Shown here: positions 25,955 through 34,746 of the stretch, one piece after another
How the letters are laid out: each line of letters begins with the position of its first letter
How positions within the stretch are numbered: position 1 is the stretch's first letter
NCBI GenBank assembly: GCA_964580435.1
Contig: CAZOKP010000005.1
Location: 1 to 64,000 of the forward strand
Direction: 5' to 3'
Origin: CAZKEW01 sp964580435
Lineage (GTDB): Bacteria > Acidobacteriota > Aminicenantia > Aminicenantales > UBA8522
Length of the DNA stretch: 64,000 nucleotides
Translations under genes and position numbers: made by a program
Notes under the pieces: model-generated
What the model was told of the DNA's origin: nothing
What the model saw: the letters and a program-made list of their open reading frames with translations, nothing else
Database searches by the model: none

Positions 25955-26797
25955 TTAGAACCTGATCGAAAGCGTCAAGGCTTGCCGGGCACGGGAAAAC
26001 TGAAAACCGAGGCTCACTGTTTTTTTCGCGCCAGGACGATTCAAATCCGAGATCTTTTTGCCAATGAAATAGCCGAGGGCCGACCCGATAAACACGTCCG
26101 AAGCCCAGTGCTGATTATCATGGATTCTGGAAAGCGCGACAAGTGTGGCCAGACTGTAGGCGATGATATCGACGGCCAGCACATTTGATTGTTCCGCAAT
26201 TGTCGTGGCGAAGGCAAAGGCGCCTGCCGCATGGCCGGAGGGAAAAGACTGGTAGCTGGAAGCGATAGTGAAGGAGTCGAACGTATGACCCGACTCGTGC
26301 GTGTCGGGCCGGGCTCTTCCGACGATAGCCTTTGTGCCCCAGACAAGGATGCTGGCAGTGACCAAGCTTTCAACGCTCACTAAGGCTGTCTTCCGCCAAC
26401 TGTCTTTATGATCGATCGCGCCCACCGCATAAATCACCCCCGCGAGACCGAGGAGAACCCCGCCGTTGCCGACATAAGAAAAAACCGAAGAGACGTCATC
26501 CGACGACGGAGTGCGTTTTCCCTGAACCCAGGCGTTGATATCCTCGTCAAAGGAATAAAGGAGCAGTCCGACACCGGAAATGGCGGCCACTGTCAGGACA
26601 TCTTTTTTCCCCCAGTGGCAAGGAGAGCTGAAGACGCCTTTGAAATCCCCGCCGAATCGTTTGAAGAATTCCTTATTAAGCTTATATTCTCCGGAGTCGG
26701 CTTGGCTATAGCCTATGCCCATACTCAAAACGCAAAAGATCGTAATCACGACCGTTGCTGCAGACAGCCAGCGCTTCCGAGTTGTTCTTGTCACCAT
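25955..26797 (-). CDS. PAP2-family membrane phosphatase
   Basis: The PAP2 signature is complete: KAIVGRARPD (KxxxxxxRP), YQSFPSGHAAG (PSGH) and SRIHDNQHWASDV (SRxxxxxHxxxD). Five to six TM segments follow an N-terminal signal/TM (WLSAATVVITIFC). Likely dephosphorylates lipid phosphates such as undecaprenyl pyrophosphate, phosphatidate or lipid A at the periplasmic face. ATG 26797 after GGGGAAAC is preferred over the upstream in-frame codon at 26836, which overlaps the Kdo transferase gene. It lies 28 bases downstream of waaA. Confidence 0.9.
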   Translation of the reverse strand: MVTRTTRKRWLSAATVVITIFCVLSMGIGYSQADSGEYKLNKEFFKRFGGDFKGVFSSPCHWGKKDVLTVAAISGVGLLLYSFDEDINAWVQGKRTPSSDDVSSVFSYVGNGGVLLGLAGVIYAVGAIDHKDSWRKTALVSVESLVTASILVWGTKAIVGRARPDTHESGHTFDSFTIASSYQSFPSGHAAGAFAFATTIAEQSNVLAVDIIAYSLATLVALSRIHDNQHWASDVFIGSALGYFIGKKISDLNRPGAKKTVSLGFQFSRARQALTLSIRF

Positions 26798-26825
26798 GGC
26801 AGTTTCCCCGTGTTTACGTTCCAAC

Positions 26826-28097
26826 CTAATCCTCAACCATCAACGTTTCGATCGCCTGAAGGGTTCTCTCGGTAGCGCCCTGAAACGAATTGAGCAGAAT
26901 TTTTGCCTGTCTGCCCATTTCATGCAGGGCAGGTTCATCCTTCATCCTGAAGGCCTCGGCCAGCTCTTCTGTTCCGCCGACGACACGGACAGCGCCGGAA
27001 CGAATAAATGCCTCAGCCAGAACGGCAAAATTTTCCAGATGTGGTCCGCAAAAAACGGGCTTCTCATAAAACGCCGGCTCCATAAAATTCTGGCCTCCGT
27101 GCGGAACAAGGCTTCCCCCAACAAAAGTCAGGTCGGCCAAAGCATAAAAATAGGCCAACTCGCCGATAGTGTCCAGAATCAGCACATCCCACGGCTGGTC
27201 GGGCGTGGCCCTGGTTTTTCTCACGACGGACAGGCCGAGATTCAGGCACATTTTCTCCACTTCTCCGGTTCTATCGGGGTGGCGAGGCGCGATGATCAGA
27301 AGCAAGCCCTCCTTTTCTTTTCTTGCCAGGCCAAAGGCCTCAAGGATCAGCTCTTCTTCGCCTCTGTGAGTGCTGCCCGCGACTATGACTTTTTCTGACC
27401 CGGAGATGCCCAGACTCTTTTTGAAAGCCTCCCTGTTCCCCTGATTAAGGGAAGGCAAACTCACCTCGGCCTTGAGATTGCCGGCGACCTTGACTCTTTT
27501 CGGGTCAATGCCGATGTCTTCTATCCTGCCCCTGTCCTGTTCTGTTTGCACCAGAAAGAGGTCGATGTTTTCGAGGACCTTGATAGACAGCGGCTTCAAG
27601 CGGCGATAGGCCTTGAATGAGCCAAGGGACATTCGTCCGTTGAGCAAAAGGACGGCTTGACATTTTTTTCCTGCGATCCGGAGAAGATTTGGCCAGAACT
27701 CGGACTCGGCCAACAGGAAAAGCCGTGGATTCAGCACCCTAAAAAACCTTCGGACGATGAAGGCAAAATCCAAAGGAACCAAAAAAACGCTATCCGCCAT
27801 CCAAAGTTTCTCTCTGGCCATGAGATAGCCTGTATTGGTGAGCGTCGAGAAGCAGATCCTCCAAGATGGATGCCTCTTTTTGATATGGGCCAGCAAGTTC
27901 CTCAGGCTCAGGACTTCACCGACAGAAACGGCATGGATCCAGAGCGTGGGACCGGTTGCCTCTCTCGGCGGCAGCCTGAAACCCAGCCTTTCCGGAAGGT
28001 AGAGGCGTTTCCTACCCCATACCTTCATCCGGAAAAAATAAACCGGAGTATAAAGGAGGAAACCCAAGAACAGAAGAAAAGAATACAGAAAATACAC
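26826..28097 (-). CDS. waaA: 3-deoxy-D-manno-octulosonic-acid (Kdo) transferase
   Basis: A 423-residue GT30 enzyme transferring Kdo from CMP-Kdo to lipid IVA. An N-terminal membrane anchor (YFLYSFLLFLGFLLY) is followed by the two GT-B domains: WIHAVSVGEV with the catalytic Glu, AESEFWPNLLR, VAGSTHRGEEE, and VGGSLVPHGGQNFMEPA in the CMP-binding part. The gene starts with GTG at 28097 and has no RBS; the -10 box ends 8 bases upstream, indicating leaderless translation. It pairs with lpxB elsewhere in the window, evidence for lipid A-type LPS. Confidence 0.92.
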   Translation of the reverse strand: MYFLYSFLLFLGFLLYTPVYFFRMKVWGRKRLYLPERLGFRLPPREATGPTLWIHAVSVGEVLSLRNLLAHIKKRHPSWRICFSTLTNTGYLMAREKLWMADSVFLVPLDFAFIVRRFFRVLNPRLFLLAESEFWPNLLRIAGKKCQAVLLLNGRMSLGSFKAYRRLKPLSIKVLENIDLFLVQTEQDRGRIEDIGIDPKRVKVAGNLKAEVSLPSLNQGNREAFKKSLGISGSEKVIVAGSTHRGEEELILEAFGLARKEKEGLLLIIAPRHPDRTGEVEKMCLNLGLSVVRKTRATPDQPWDVLILDTIGELAYFYALADLTFVGGSLVPHGGQNFMEPAFYEKPVFCGPHLENFAVLAEAFIRSGAVRVVGGTEELAEAFRMKDEPALHEMGRQAKILLNSFQGATERTLQAIETLMVED

Positions 28098-28105
28098 GGG
28101 TTTTG

Positions 28106-28134
28106 ACTATACTAAATTGGGACCGAGCAAGCAA
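28106..28134 (-). promoter_or_regulatory. waaA promoter, leaderless type
   Basis: Minus strand: TTGCTT (28134-28129), 17-bp spacer, TATAGT (28111-28106), then 8 bases to the GTG start at 28097. Confidence 0.6.
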
Positions 28135-28183
28135 GCTTTCCGAATGCAGTGGGCTCTCTGCAGGAACCAGCCATAAAAAAACG

Positions 28184-28212
28184 TTGCCTCTCAACTCAAA
28201 TTTTGCTATTGT
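28184..28212 (+). promoter_or_regulatory. promoter of the small charged protein gene
   Basis: TTGCCT (28184-28189), 17-bp spacer, TATTGT (28207-28212), divergent from the waaA promoter. Confidence 0.5.
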
Positions 28213-28266
28213 AGAACGGACAAAGAATAAAAAATATCAACTCCATATGAGAGGAAAGGCAGAAAA

Positions 28267-28455
28267 ATGGCTGAAGAAAAAGCAGAACAGGCTCAAGAAA
28301 AAGCCAAGAAAGGCAAGAAAACGAACAAGCTGACTTTGGCCGAAGTTGAGAAAAAACTCGAAGAGGCCAAGAGCGCCCAGGGAGGTTTTTCCTCCCGGTA
28401 TGCCAAGGAGCTGCTTCGCCGCAAGGACATCCTCCGCTCTCAGGGAAAGAAATAG
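28267..28455 (+). CDS. 62-residue Lys/Glu-rich small protein
   Basis: A small soluble protein with a lysine/glutamate-rich helical first half (MAEEKAEQAQEKAKKGKK), a helix LAEVEKKLEEAKSAQGG, and a basic end RYAKELLRRKDILRSQ. The ATG has a clear AGGAAAGG upstream and a promoter at 28184-28212, which argues that it is real. No family recognised. The position just upstream of rpsO suggests a link to translation or RNA, but this is only context. Confidence 0.6.
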   Translation: MAEEKAEQAQEKAKKGKKTNKLTLAEVEKKLEEAKSAQGGFSSRYAKELLRRKDILRSQGKK

Positions 28456-28526
28456 ATTCTAGACGAGTCCGCCCCCAAAGACATATTTCCCCTTTAGAGT
28501 CGCTATTTCGCACTGATAATAAAAAA

Positions 28527-28555
28527 TTTACATTCTTATTCAAATCTGCTAGGAT
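28527..28555 (+). promoter_or_regulatory. promoter of rpsO-pnp
   Basis: TTTACA (28527-28532), 17-bp spacer, TAGGAT (28550-28555); start near 28562, about 21 bases before the GTG of rpsO. Confidence 0.6.
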
Positions 28556-28582
28556 GATAGATTGATTGAAGGAGTTAGAATC

Positions 28583-28849
28583 GTGCTAAGCAAAGAACAC
28601 AAGACGAAAATCGTCGAGGACAATCGGCTAAAGCCTGAGGATACAGGCTCGCCAGAAGTCCAAATCGCTCTTCTGAGCGAGAGAATCAGTTTTCTCACCA
28701 ACCACCTCATCATTCACAAAAAAGACCACACTTCTCAAGTCGGCCTGATGAGGCTTGTCGGACAGAGAAAAAGGCTCCTGGCTTACCTGAAAAGGCAAGA
28801 CTCAAGCCGCTATGAAAACCTTATTCAGAAGCTGAACCTGCGCAAATAG
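28583..28849 (+). CDS. rpsO: 30S ribosomal protein S15
   Basis: An 88-residue S15 with the family's hallmark DTGSPEVQIALLSERI, HKKDHTSQVGLM and RKRLLAYLK. It binds 16S rRNA in the central domain of the small subunit. The start is GTG at 28583 (LSKEHK...), 8 bases after AAGGAG; the in-frame codon at 28562 would add seven residues not seen in the family. Followed after 20 bases by pnp, the classical rpsO-pnp pair. Confidence 0.97.
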   Translation: MLSKEHKTKIVEDNRLKPEDTGSPEVQIALLSERISFLTNHLIIHKKDHTSQVGLMRLVGQRKRLLAYLKRQDSSRYENLIQKLNLRK

Positions 28850-28869
28850 GCTGCGGCCTGGGGACGAAA

Positions 28870-31044
28870 ATGCCTCACACCATTACCCTTGAAATCAACA
28901 ATCTCCCTCTTACTATCGAGATTGGCAAGATCGGCAAACAGGCTGACGGCTCCGCTCTAGTCCGCTATGGCGAAACCATCATGTTCTGCGCGGCCACCTC
29001 CAAGAAGGAAGTCAAAGAGCAAAAACCTTTCCTGCCTCTCATCGTGGACTATAGAGAGAATACCTATGCCGCCGGGAAGATCCCGGGCGGATTTTTCAAA
29101 CGCGAGGGCAGGCCCTCGGAAAGAGAGATCCTGGTCAGCCGGCTCATCGACCGGCCCATCCGCTCTCTTTTCCCGGACGGCTACTTTTTTGACACCCAAA
29201 TCGTCGCCCTCCTGCTCTCCGCCGACCTAGAGAACGAGCCGGATATTTTGGGGATCATCGGGGCCTCGGCGGCCCTCTATTTTTCTGATATTCCTTTCAC
29301 CACGCCTATCGGCGCTGTCAAAATCGGCTGCGTCGACAACCAGTTCTTGATCAATCCTACCGGGGCACAACTCGAAAAAAGCAAGCTCAACATGGTCGTC
29401 GTGGGGACGGAGCAAGGCACCGTCATGATCGAGGCCGGAGCCACAGAAGTGGAAGAAGAAAAGTTTATCGAAGCCCTTGCGCTGGCTCAAGAGCCGATAC
29501 GTAAAATCATCGAAGCGCAGAAAGACCTCTATCAGAAGCTCAACATCAAGAAGCGCGAATTCACGGTCAAGTCCTTTGACCCGGACAAAGTGGAAAAAAT
29601 CGAGCGCAAAATATCGGCTGACCTTTTGCGGGCAATCCAGATCAGGACAAAAAAAGAGAGCGAAGAGGAAAGCGACAAGATTCTGAAAACGCTCTTGGCT
29701 GACATCCCGCCTGAGAACGAGAAGGAAATCAGTGAGACCAAAGAAACATTTTATAACCTGCAAAAGAAACTCGTCAGAGACCTCGTTTTGAACCAAGGCA
29801 AGCGTTCCGACGGCCGACGTTTTGACGAAATTAGGCCGATTTCCATAGAGGTCGGCCTCCTTCCACGCACCCACGGCTCGGCCCTTTTCACCAGGGGAGA
29901 AACTCAGTGCCTGGCCACCGTTACCCTGGGGACCTTTGAGGATGTCCAGAGGCTCAATGGGCTGGGAGAAGAGGCAGAAAAGCGCTTCATGCTCCATTAC
30001 AATTTTCCGCCGTTCTCTGTAGGAGAGGTCTCTTTCCTGCGGGCTCCGGGAAGACGGGAGATCGGACACGGCGCCCTGGCTGAAAAATCTATTCTCCCTG
30101 CCATTCCGAGTGAGGAGGTTTTTCCCTACACGATCAGAATCGTCTCGGACATTCTGGAATCCAACGGCTCTTCCTCGATGGCGACGGTCTGCGGAGGCGT
30201 TCTCTCCCTCATGGACGCGGGTGTTCCCCTGTCCATGACTATCGCCGGCATTGCCATGGGACTTTTTACGGATGGGCCGAGGTCCGTCATTCTCACGGAT
30301 ATCGCCGGGTTGGAGGATCATTTCGGGGACATGGACCTGAAGGTGACAGGCACGGATAAAGGGGTCACCGCCATCCAGCTGGACCTGAAGATCCCGTCGA
30401 TTAGCCCTGAAGTCTTCCGGGAAGGACTGCTCAAAGCCAGAGCCGCCCGGCTGGAAGTCCTGGCGAAAATGAAAGAGGCTCTCCCGGCACCGAGACCCGA
30501 GATCTCGTCCTTTGCGCCCCGGATCATCACGCTTTTTATAAATCCCGAAAAAGTGGCTGAAGTGATCGGCCCGGCGGGAAAGGTCATCAAAAGGATCATC
30601 GCTCAAACAAAGGCCAAGATCGATATCGAAGAAGGCGGCAAAATCATCATCGCTTCCACGGACATGCAGGCGGCGGAAAAGGCCAAAGAGATGATCCGGG
30701 AGATCACTGTCGAGGCCGAAATCGGCAAGGTCTACCAGGGAAAAGTCATCCGGATCGAAGAGTACGGCGCTTTTCTTGAAATCCTCCCCAATATTGTTGG
30801 GCTGCTTCATGTTTCTGAGATCGCCCACTACCGGGTCAAGAGCGTCCGGGACGTGCTCAAAATGGGGCAGATCCTCGAAGTCAAAGTCATCAGCATCGAC
30901 GAGGATAACAAGGTCCGCCTAAGCCGCAAAGCCCTCGAGGAAAGGCCCGCCTCAGCGCCCGACCCGGAAGGTTCGGATCAGTATCCCCGGCGCAATACAT
31001 CCCCTCGCGACGACCGCCGTCCGCGGAATAAATACAGGACTTGA
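28870..31044 (+). CDS. pnp: polyribonucleotide nucleotidyltransferase (PNPase)
   Basis: A 724-residue 3'-5' phosphorolytic exoribonuclease, trimeric in the cytosol. RNase PH domain 1 (about 12-145, FFKREGRPSEREIL), helical linker, RNase PH domain 2 (about 315-545, with GTFEDVQRLNG and the DIAGLEDHFGDMDLKVTGT active-site segment), KH domain (about 555-615, VIGPAGKVIKRI) and S1 domain (about 623-695, GKVYQGKVIRIEEYGAFLE). Standard length. Second gene of the rpsO operon and probably the first of a longer transcript reaching the pseudopilin genes 19 bases downstream. Confidence 0.97.
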   Translation: MPHTITLEINNLPLTIEIGKIGKQADGSALVRYGETIMFCAATSKKEVKEQKPFLPLIVDYRENTYAAGKIPGGFFKREGRPSEREILVSRLIDRPIRSLFPDGYFFDTQIVALLLSADLENEPDILGIIGASAALYFSDIPFTTPIGAVKIGCVDNQFLINPTGAQLEKSKLNMVVVGTEQGTVMIEAGATEVEEEKFIEALALAQEPIRKIIEAQKDLYQKLNIKKREFTVKSFDPDKVEKIERKISADLLRAIQIRTKKESEEESDKILKTLLADIPPENEKEISETKETFYNLQKKLVRDLVLNQGKRSDGRRFDEIRPISIEVGLLPRTHGSALFTRGETQCLATVTLGTFEDVQRLNGLGEEAEKRFMLHYNFPPFSVGEVSFLRAPGRREIGHGALAEKSILPAIPSEEVFPYTIRIVSDILESNGSSSMATVCGGVLSLMDAGVPLSMTIAGIAMGLFTDGPRSVILTDIAGLEDHFGDMDLKVTGTDKGVTAIQLDLKIPSISPEVFREGLLKARAARLEVLAKMKEALPAPRPEISSFAPRIITLFINPEKVAEVIGPAGKVIKRIIAQTKAKIDIEEGGKIIIASTDMQAAEKAKEMIREITVEAEIGKVYQGKVIRIEEYGAFLEILPNIVGLLHVSEIAHYRVKSVRDVLKMGQILEVKVISIDEDNKVRLSRKALEERPASAPDPEGSDQYPRRNTSPRDDRRPRNKYRT

Positions 31045-31063
31045 GATAAAAAGCGGGACGAAA

Positions 31064-31558
31064 ATGGCTGGTTTTTTTCAGCCGAAAAAGGGTTTCACTC
31101 TCATCGAAGTGCTTGTGACTCTGGCGATCCTTGCTATTCTGGCCGCCGCCATCATGCCGCTGGCAAAAACCGCGGTCAAGCGGGAAAAAGAGATCGAGCT
31201 GCGCCGCAATTTGCGGATTATCCGTGAAGCGATCGACGCCTACAAGAAGCTGGCGGACGAAAAAAAAATCGAAGTCGAAGAAGATTCCGAAGGCTATCCT
31301 CCTGACCTCGAAACCCTGGTGAAGGGCGTCGAGATCAAAGAACAGGAGGGCGACGAAAAGGGCCAAAAGACCGGCCCGAAGGTCATCAAGTTCTTGAGGC
31401 GAATACCCGGGGACCCGATGACGGACTCGCTCGACTGGGGACTCCGCTCGTATCAGGATGACCCGGATGAGGATGTCTGGGGAGGCGAAAATGTCTACGA
31501 CATCTATTCCAGAAGCAGGGCCACGGCCTTGGACGGCTCAAAGTACAGTGATTGGTAG
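31064..31558 (+). CDS. type II secretion/type IV pilus-like major pseudopilin (GspG-like)
   Basis: Prepilin leader cleaved at G|FTLIEVLVTLAILAILAA, with Glu5 present, then the long N-terminal helix and a soluble domain containing RIPGDPMTDSLDWGLRSYQDDPD, the calcium-loop region typical of GspG. 164 residues. First of three consecutive pseudopilin genes (31064-32583) positioned between pnp and lpxB. No ATPase or secretin gene lies in the window, so the assembly machinery must be encoded elsewhere. Confidence 0.85.
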   Translation: MAGFFQPKKGFTLIEVLVTLAILAILAAAIMPLAKTAVKREKEIELRRNLRIIREAIDAYKKLADEKKIEVEEDSEGYPPDLETLVKGVEIKEQEGDEKGQKTGPKVIKFLRRIPGDPMTDSLDWGLRSYQDDPDEDVWGGENVYDIYSRSRATALDGSKYSDW

Positions 31559-31562
31559 CTCC

Positions 31563-31973
31563 ATGATGGCACAAGGAAACCGGCCAAAAAACGGATTCAC
31601 CCTGATTGAAATCATCATCGTTCTCACCCTCATCGGAATCCTGCTCGGGCTGGCGGTTCCCCAGTATAAATATTCCCTCAAAAAGGCTCGGGAGGCGGTC
31701 TTAAAAGAGGACCTTTTCGTTTTTCGCAAACTGATCGGTCAGTACTATACGGACAAGGGCAAGTATCCGGCTTCTCTCCAGGCCCTGGTGGATGACGGCT
31801 ACCTCACCAAGATTCCCGTCGACCCGATGACCAAGAGAGCGGACACTTGGGTCGAGGTCAGGGAGAATCCCACCTACGAAGAGCTGGTCCCGAACATGGA
31901 ATTCGGGATCGTAGATGTCCATTCCGGGTCCAAGGACAAAGCCATAGAAGGGACAACCTACGATACCTGGTAA
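31563..31973 (+). CDS. GspG-like pseudopilin
   Basis: A 137-residue pseudopilin with prepilin cleavage site KNG|FTLIEIIIVLTLIGILLG and Glu5. The soluble part contains LFVFRKLIGQYYTDKGKYPASLQALVDDGYL and IPVDPMTKRADTW, as in GspG. Start ATG 31563 or 31566, four bases after the previous stop, so translation is coupled. The stop lies 10 bases before the third pseudopilin. Confidence 0.85.
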   Translation: MMAQGNRPKNGFTLIEIIIVLTLIGILLGLAVPQYKYSLKKAREAVLKEDLFVFRKLIGQYYTDKGKYPASLQALVDDGYLTKIPVDPMTKRADTWVEVRENPTYEELVPNMEFGIVDVHSGSKDKAIEGTTYDTW

Positions 31974-31983
31974 CAGAAGAGGA

Positions 31984-32583
31984 ATGAAACAACCGCGCGG
32001 CTATGTCCTGATCATGCTCATGCTTGTCATCGCACTCATGGGTCTCGGGCTGATGGTGGCCGTTCCCGTTTGGCAGACTCAAATTCAAAGAGAAAACGAG
32101 GAAGAGTTGATCTTCAGGGGCAACCAGTACGTTGAAGCCCTCCGCATCTTCCAGCTTAAGAATCCCGGCAGCTTTCCGAAAACGCTCGAGGAGCTCGTCG
32201 AAAACAAATGCATTCGCCGTCTTTACAAAGACCCCATGACTCCCGGGGGCGAGTGGAACCTGATTCTTAATCAGGAAGGAATCGGCAGTGTGGGGCAGCC
32301 GAGGTCGCTCACATCCCGCGGCTCAGCCTCGTCAAGAATCTCCCCAGGCGAGGGCCCAAAGGGCCCGTCCTTTTCTGCCCAGAGAGTCATGGTCGCTCCC
32401 CCGAAAGCTCTCTCGTCTATCCGGAACCCTCGCATCCTCGGAGTCGTCAGCACCTCCACTAAAAAATCTATTCGGGTCTACAAAGAACAAGAGAGCTACG
32501 ATAAATGGCTTTTTTTCTACGGCCAGGACTCGACCAAACTCCCGGAGATCATTTATTACGGTCAACCCGCCAAGACTCCATGA
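31984..32583 (+). CDS. minor pseudopilin-like protein
   Basis: A 199-residue protein with an N-terminal hydrophobic helix after PRG|YVLIMLMLVIALMG; the cleavage-site glycine is kept, but the usual Glu5 is replaced by Met, as seen in minor GspK-like pseudopilins. Then REEELIFRGNQYVEALRIFQ-type sequence and RLYKDPMTPGGEW, matching the third member of pseudopilin trios. The second half (about 100-165) is Ser/Pro-rich and low in complexity. ATG 31984 with AAGAGGA upstream. Stop overlaps lpxB by ATGA. Confidence 0.75.
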   Translation: MKQPRGYVLIMLMLVIALMGLGLMVAVPVWQTQIQRENEEELIFRGNQYVEALRIFQLKNPGSFPKTLEELVENKCIRRLYKDPMTPGGEWNLILNQEGIGSVGQPRSLTSRGSASSRISPGEGPKGPSFSAQRVMVAPPKALSSIRNPRILGVVSTSTKKSIRVYKEQESYDKWLFFYGQDSTKLPEIIYYGQPAKTP

Positions 32584-33716
32584 ATTCCATCCTAATCGTT
32601 GCGGGCGAAAATTCGGGAGAGAAATACGGGGCCGATGTCATCCACGAATTCAAGAAGAGACATCCCTCTCTCTCTTTTTTCGGAATTGGCGGAAAAAGGA
32701 TGCGGGAGGAGGGCGCGGAGCTCATTTTCTCGATCGAAGACCTGAGCGCAATCGGCATCATCGAGGTCATCTCCAGGATTCCTCAGATCAAAAAAATCTT
32801 CAACCGCCTGGGAAAAGAAATAGAAGCCAGAAGACCAGTCAGCGCCGTGCTGATTGATTCTCCGGATTTCAACTTGCGCCTGGCCCGCAAGCTCAAAAAA
32901 GCGGGGATTCCCGTCTTGTATTATATCAGCCCCACTGTCTGGGCTTGGCGGAGCAGCCGGCTGAAGACAATCAAAGACGTCGTCACTCGGATGTGTCTTA
33001 TTTTTCCTTTTGAGCTGGCGCTCTACGAGGAGCACGGCATTCCCGCTACGTTCGTCGGACACCCACTCAAAGAAAAGGTCAAAACGCGGCTGGGCCGCGA
33101 GGAATTTTTCAAGAAATATTCGCTTCCTCCCGCAAGCCGGCTCATCGCTCTGCTTCCAGGAAGCCGGAAGACCGAAGTGAAAAACAATCTGCCCATTCTC
33201 GTCCAGGCCGTCGGCAGAATGAAAAGAGATGTTCCGGCGTGTTTTCTCTTGGTCCTGGCCGAAAGCTTGGATCGGGGCTATCTTAGCCGTTTCCTGTCCT
33301 CCGAAGAAAGGGACATCCGGGTTCTTGACGCCGACGGCTATGAAGCCATCGCCTACTCCGACCTCGCTCTTTCGGCCTGCGGGACGGCCAACCTCGAAGC
33401 CGCTCTGTTGGGAACGCCCCTAATCGCTTTTTACCGGGTCTCCCCCCTGACCTACTATCCTTTCCGCCGGCTCTTGAAAATCCACAACTACAGCATCGTC
33501 AATATCCTCGCCGGAAGAAGAATCATTCCCGAGCTCATCCAGCGCCAATTCAACGCCGAAAGACTTGCGCAAGAAGCCAAAGAGCTCCTCTTTTCCGAGA
33601 AAGCAAGAGCGAACATGAAAGCAGAATTCCTACGAATCGGAGAGAGTCTCGGCCAGGAAAGCGCCTCTGTTCACGTCGCGGCAGAACTGGAAAAGCTCAT
33701 TTTCATTTCTCCTTGA
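32580..33716 (+). CDS. lpxB: lipid-A-disaccharide synthase
   Basis: A 378-residue GT19 enzyme joining UDP-diacylglucosamine and lipid X into the lipid A disaccharide at the inner membrane. Recognisable elements: ILIVAGENSGEKYGADVI, FFGIGGKRM, IDSPDFNLRLARKLK, YYISPTVWAWRSSR, FVGHPL, LLPGSRKTEV and ALSACGTANLEAALLGTPLI. Start ATG 32580 overlaps the stop of the pseudopilin gene; the earlier in-frame codon is inside that gene. With waaA it shows that the organism makes lipid A. Confidence 0.95.
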   Translation: MNSILIVAGENSGEKYGADVIHEFKKRHPSLSFFGIGGKRMREEGAELIFSIEDLSAIGIIEVISRIPQIKKIFNRLGKEIEARRPVSAVLIDSPDFNLRLARKLKKAGIPVLYYISPTVWAWRSSRLKTIKDVVTRMCLIFPFELALYEEHGIPATFVGHPLKEKVKTRLGREEFFKKYSLPPASRLIALLPGSRKTEVKNNLPILVQAVGRMKRDVPACFLLVLAESLDRGYLSRFLSSEERDIRVLDADGYEAIAYSDLALSACGTANLEAALLGTPLIAFYRVSPLTYYPFRRLLKIHNYSIVNILAGRRIIPELIQRQFNAERLAQEAKELLFSEKARANMKAEFLRIGESLGQESASVHVAAELEKLIFISP

Positions 33717-33740
33717 AATTCCCTGTGTTTCCAATATAAT
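33713..33740 (+). promoter_or_regulatory. strong promoter of the secreted-protein gene
   Basis: TTGAAA (33713-33718), 16-bp spacer, perfect TATAAT (33735-33740). The -35 overlaps the lpxB stop codon. Confidence 0.7.
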
Positions 33741-33777
33741 TCCTCTTTCCAAAACGTCAGACGACAAAGGAGGTCGC

Positions 33778-34287
33778 ATGAAAAAGTCCGTGATGTGCGG
33801 CGCTATTTTCTTCCTGGCGCTGGGTCTATTGTTCGGCCAAAGCGATGAAATCCTCAAACTCAAGGAAAAGATCATCGAGATGCAGAACGCCGGCGAGCTG
33901 GGATTCCGTAATTTTGCCTTTTGCTCAAACATCATCGGGTTCGGCTCCTATGTCCCTCTTCCCAACCCGGTCTTGGACAAAAACGCAGACCTTTTAGTTT
34001 ACTACGAACCCGTCAATGTTTTTACCAGCAAAAAAGAAGGACTCTACGAAATCTGGTATACCCAAGACATGGCCCTCCTTAATGACAAAGGAGAAGTCCT
34101 CCAGGAATGGCCTAACGCCCTCGACTTCCACTATACAGCCAGGGCTCCGGTCATGGACCTCTTTGCCCAGAACAACATCACTTTGGGAGGTCAGGTTCCG
34201 GCGGGGAAATATAAATTCAAGGCGGTACTCAAAGATAAACTGAGCGGAAAGTCTGCGACTAAAGTCGCGGATTTTGAGGTCCGCTGA
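33778..34287 (+). CDS. secreted hypothetical protein, 169 residues
   Basis: Signal peptide MKKSVMCGAIFFLALGLLFG, then a helix (EILKLKEKIIEMQNAGELG) and a beta-sandwich-like domain (about 55-165) containing LLVYYEPVNVFTSKKEGLYEIW and LGGQVPAGKYKFKAVLKDKLSGK, similar in pattern to Ig-like or transthyretin-like secreted domains. RBS AAAGGAGG is near perfect and the promoter is strong, so high expression is likely. Its 3' end overlaps the convergent DUF192 gene by 29 bases. No family recognised. Confidence 0.8.
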   Translation: MKKSVMCGAIFFLALGLLFGQSDEILKLKEKIIEMQNAGELGFRNFAFCSNIIGFGSYVPLPNPVLDKNADLLVYYEPVNVFTSKKEGLYEIWYTQDMALLNDKGEVLQEWPNALDFHYTARAPVMDLFAQNNITLGGQVPAGKYKFKAVLKDKLSGKSATKVADFEVR

Positions 34288-34732
34288 TATTCTTCGGCAG
34301 GACGAAAGCGAGCCGGTCATAAAGGCGGAGGCCCTGCTTTTCTGCGCTTCCGCTTTTCAGCTCCAAGACGTACATAGCGGCAGCGCCCGGTACATAAGAG
34401 GGGCAAGGGTCGCTCGGGCAGGGCGGGACATTGGGCTCGAGGTGGACAACCCTTTTTTGGATGTCCAACCACAAGATATCAATAGAAAATCTCATGTTCT
34501 TCATCCAGAAGGAGTTGATCCCTTCCTCCTCGAAAAGAAATAGCATGCCCTGGTCGTCATTGAGTCTCTCCCGAAACATCAGCCCCTGCTGTCTTTGTTC
34601 ATCAGTTATGGCGAGTTCGGCCGTTACGGCAAATCCATTTGGAAAATAGACCTTGACGAAGGCCTTTTTCCCGGCTTGGCCTGAGCAAAAGAGCAGGCAC
34701 AGCGACAAAGTCAGAAGGTACCTTCTTTTCAT
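34259..34732 (-). CDS. DUF192-family exported protein
   Basis: About 157 residues. Signal peptide (MKRRYLLTLSLCLLFCSG), then the DUF192 pattern: AELAITDEQRQQGLMFRERL, GMLFLFEEEGINSFWMKNM, IDILWLD, and AAMYVLELKSGSAEKQGLRLYD. The function of the family is not known; members are small periplasmic or lipoprotein domains. ATG 34732 after GGAG is preferred to TTG 34750. It follows pcm closely, probably in one operon with it and proS. Confidence 0.85.
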   Translation of the reverse strand: MKRRYLLTLSLCLLFCSGQAGKKAFVKVYFPNGFAVTAELAITDEQRQQGLMFRERLNDDQGMLFLFEEEGINSFWMKNMRFSIDILWLDIQKRVVHLEPNVPPCPSDPCPSYVPGAAAMYVLELKSGSAEKQGLRLYDRLAFVLPKNISGPQNPRL

Positions 34733-34746
34733 TTCTCGTCTCCGTC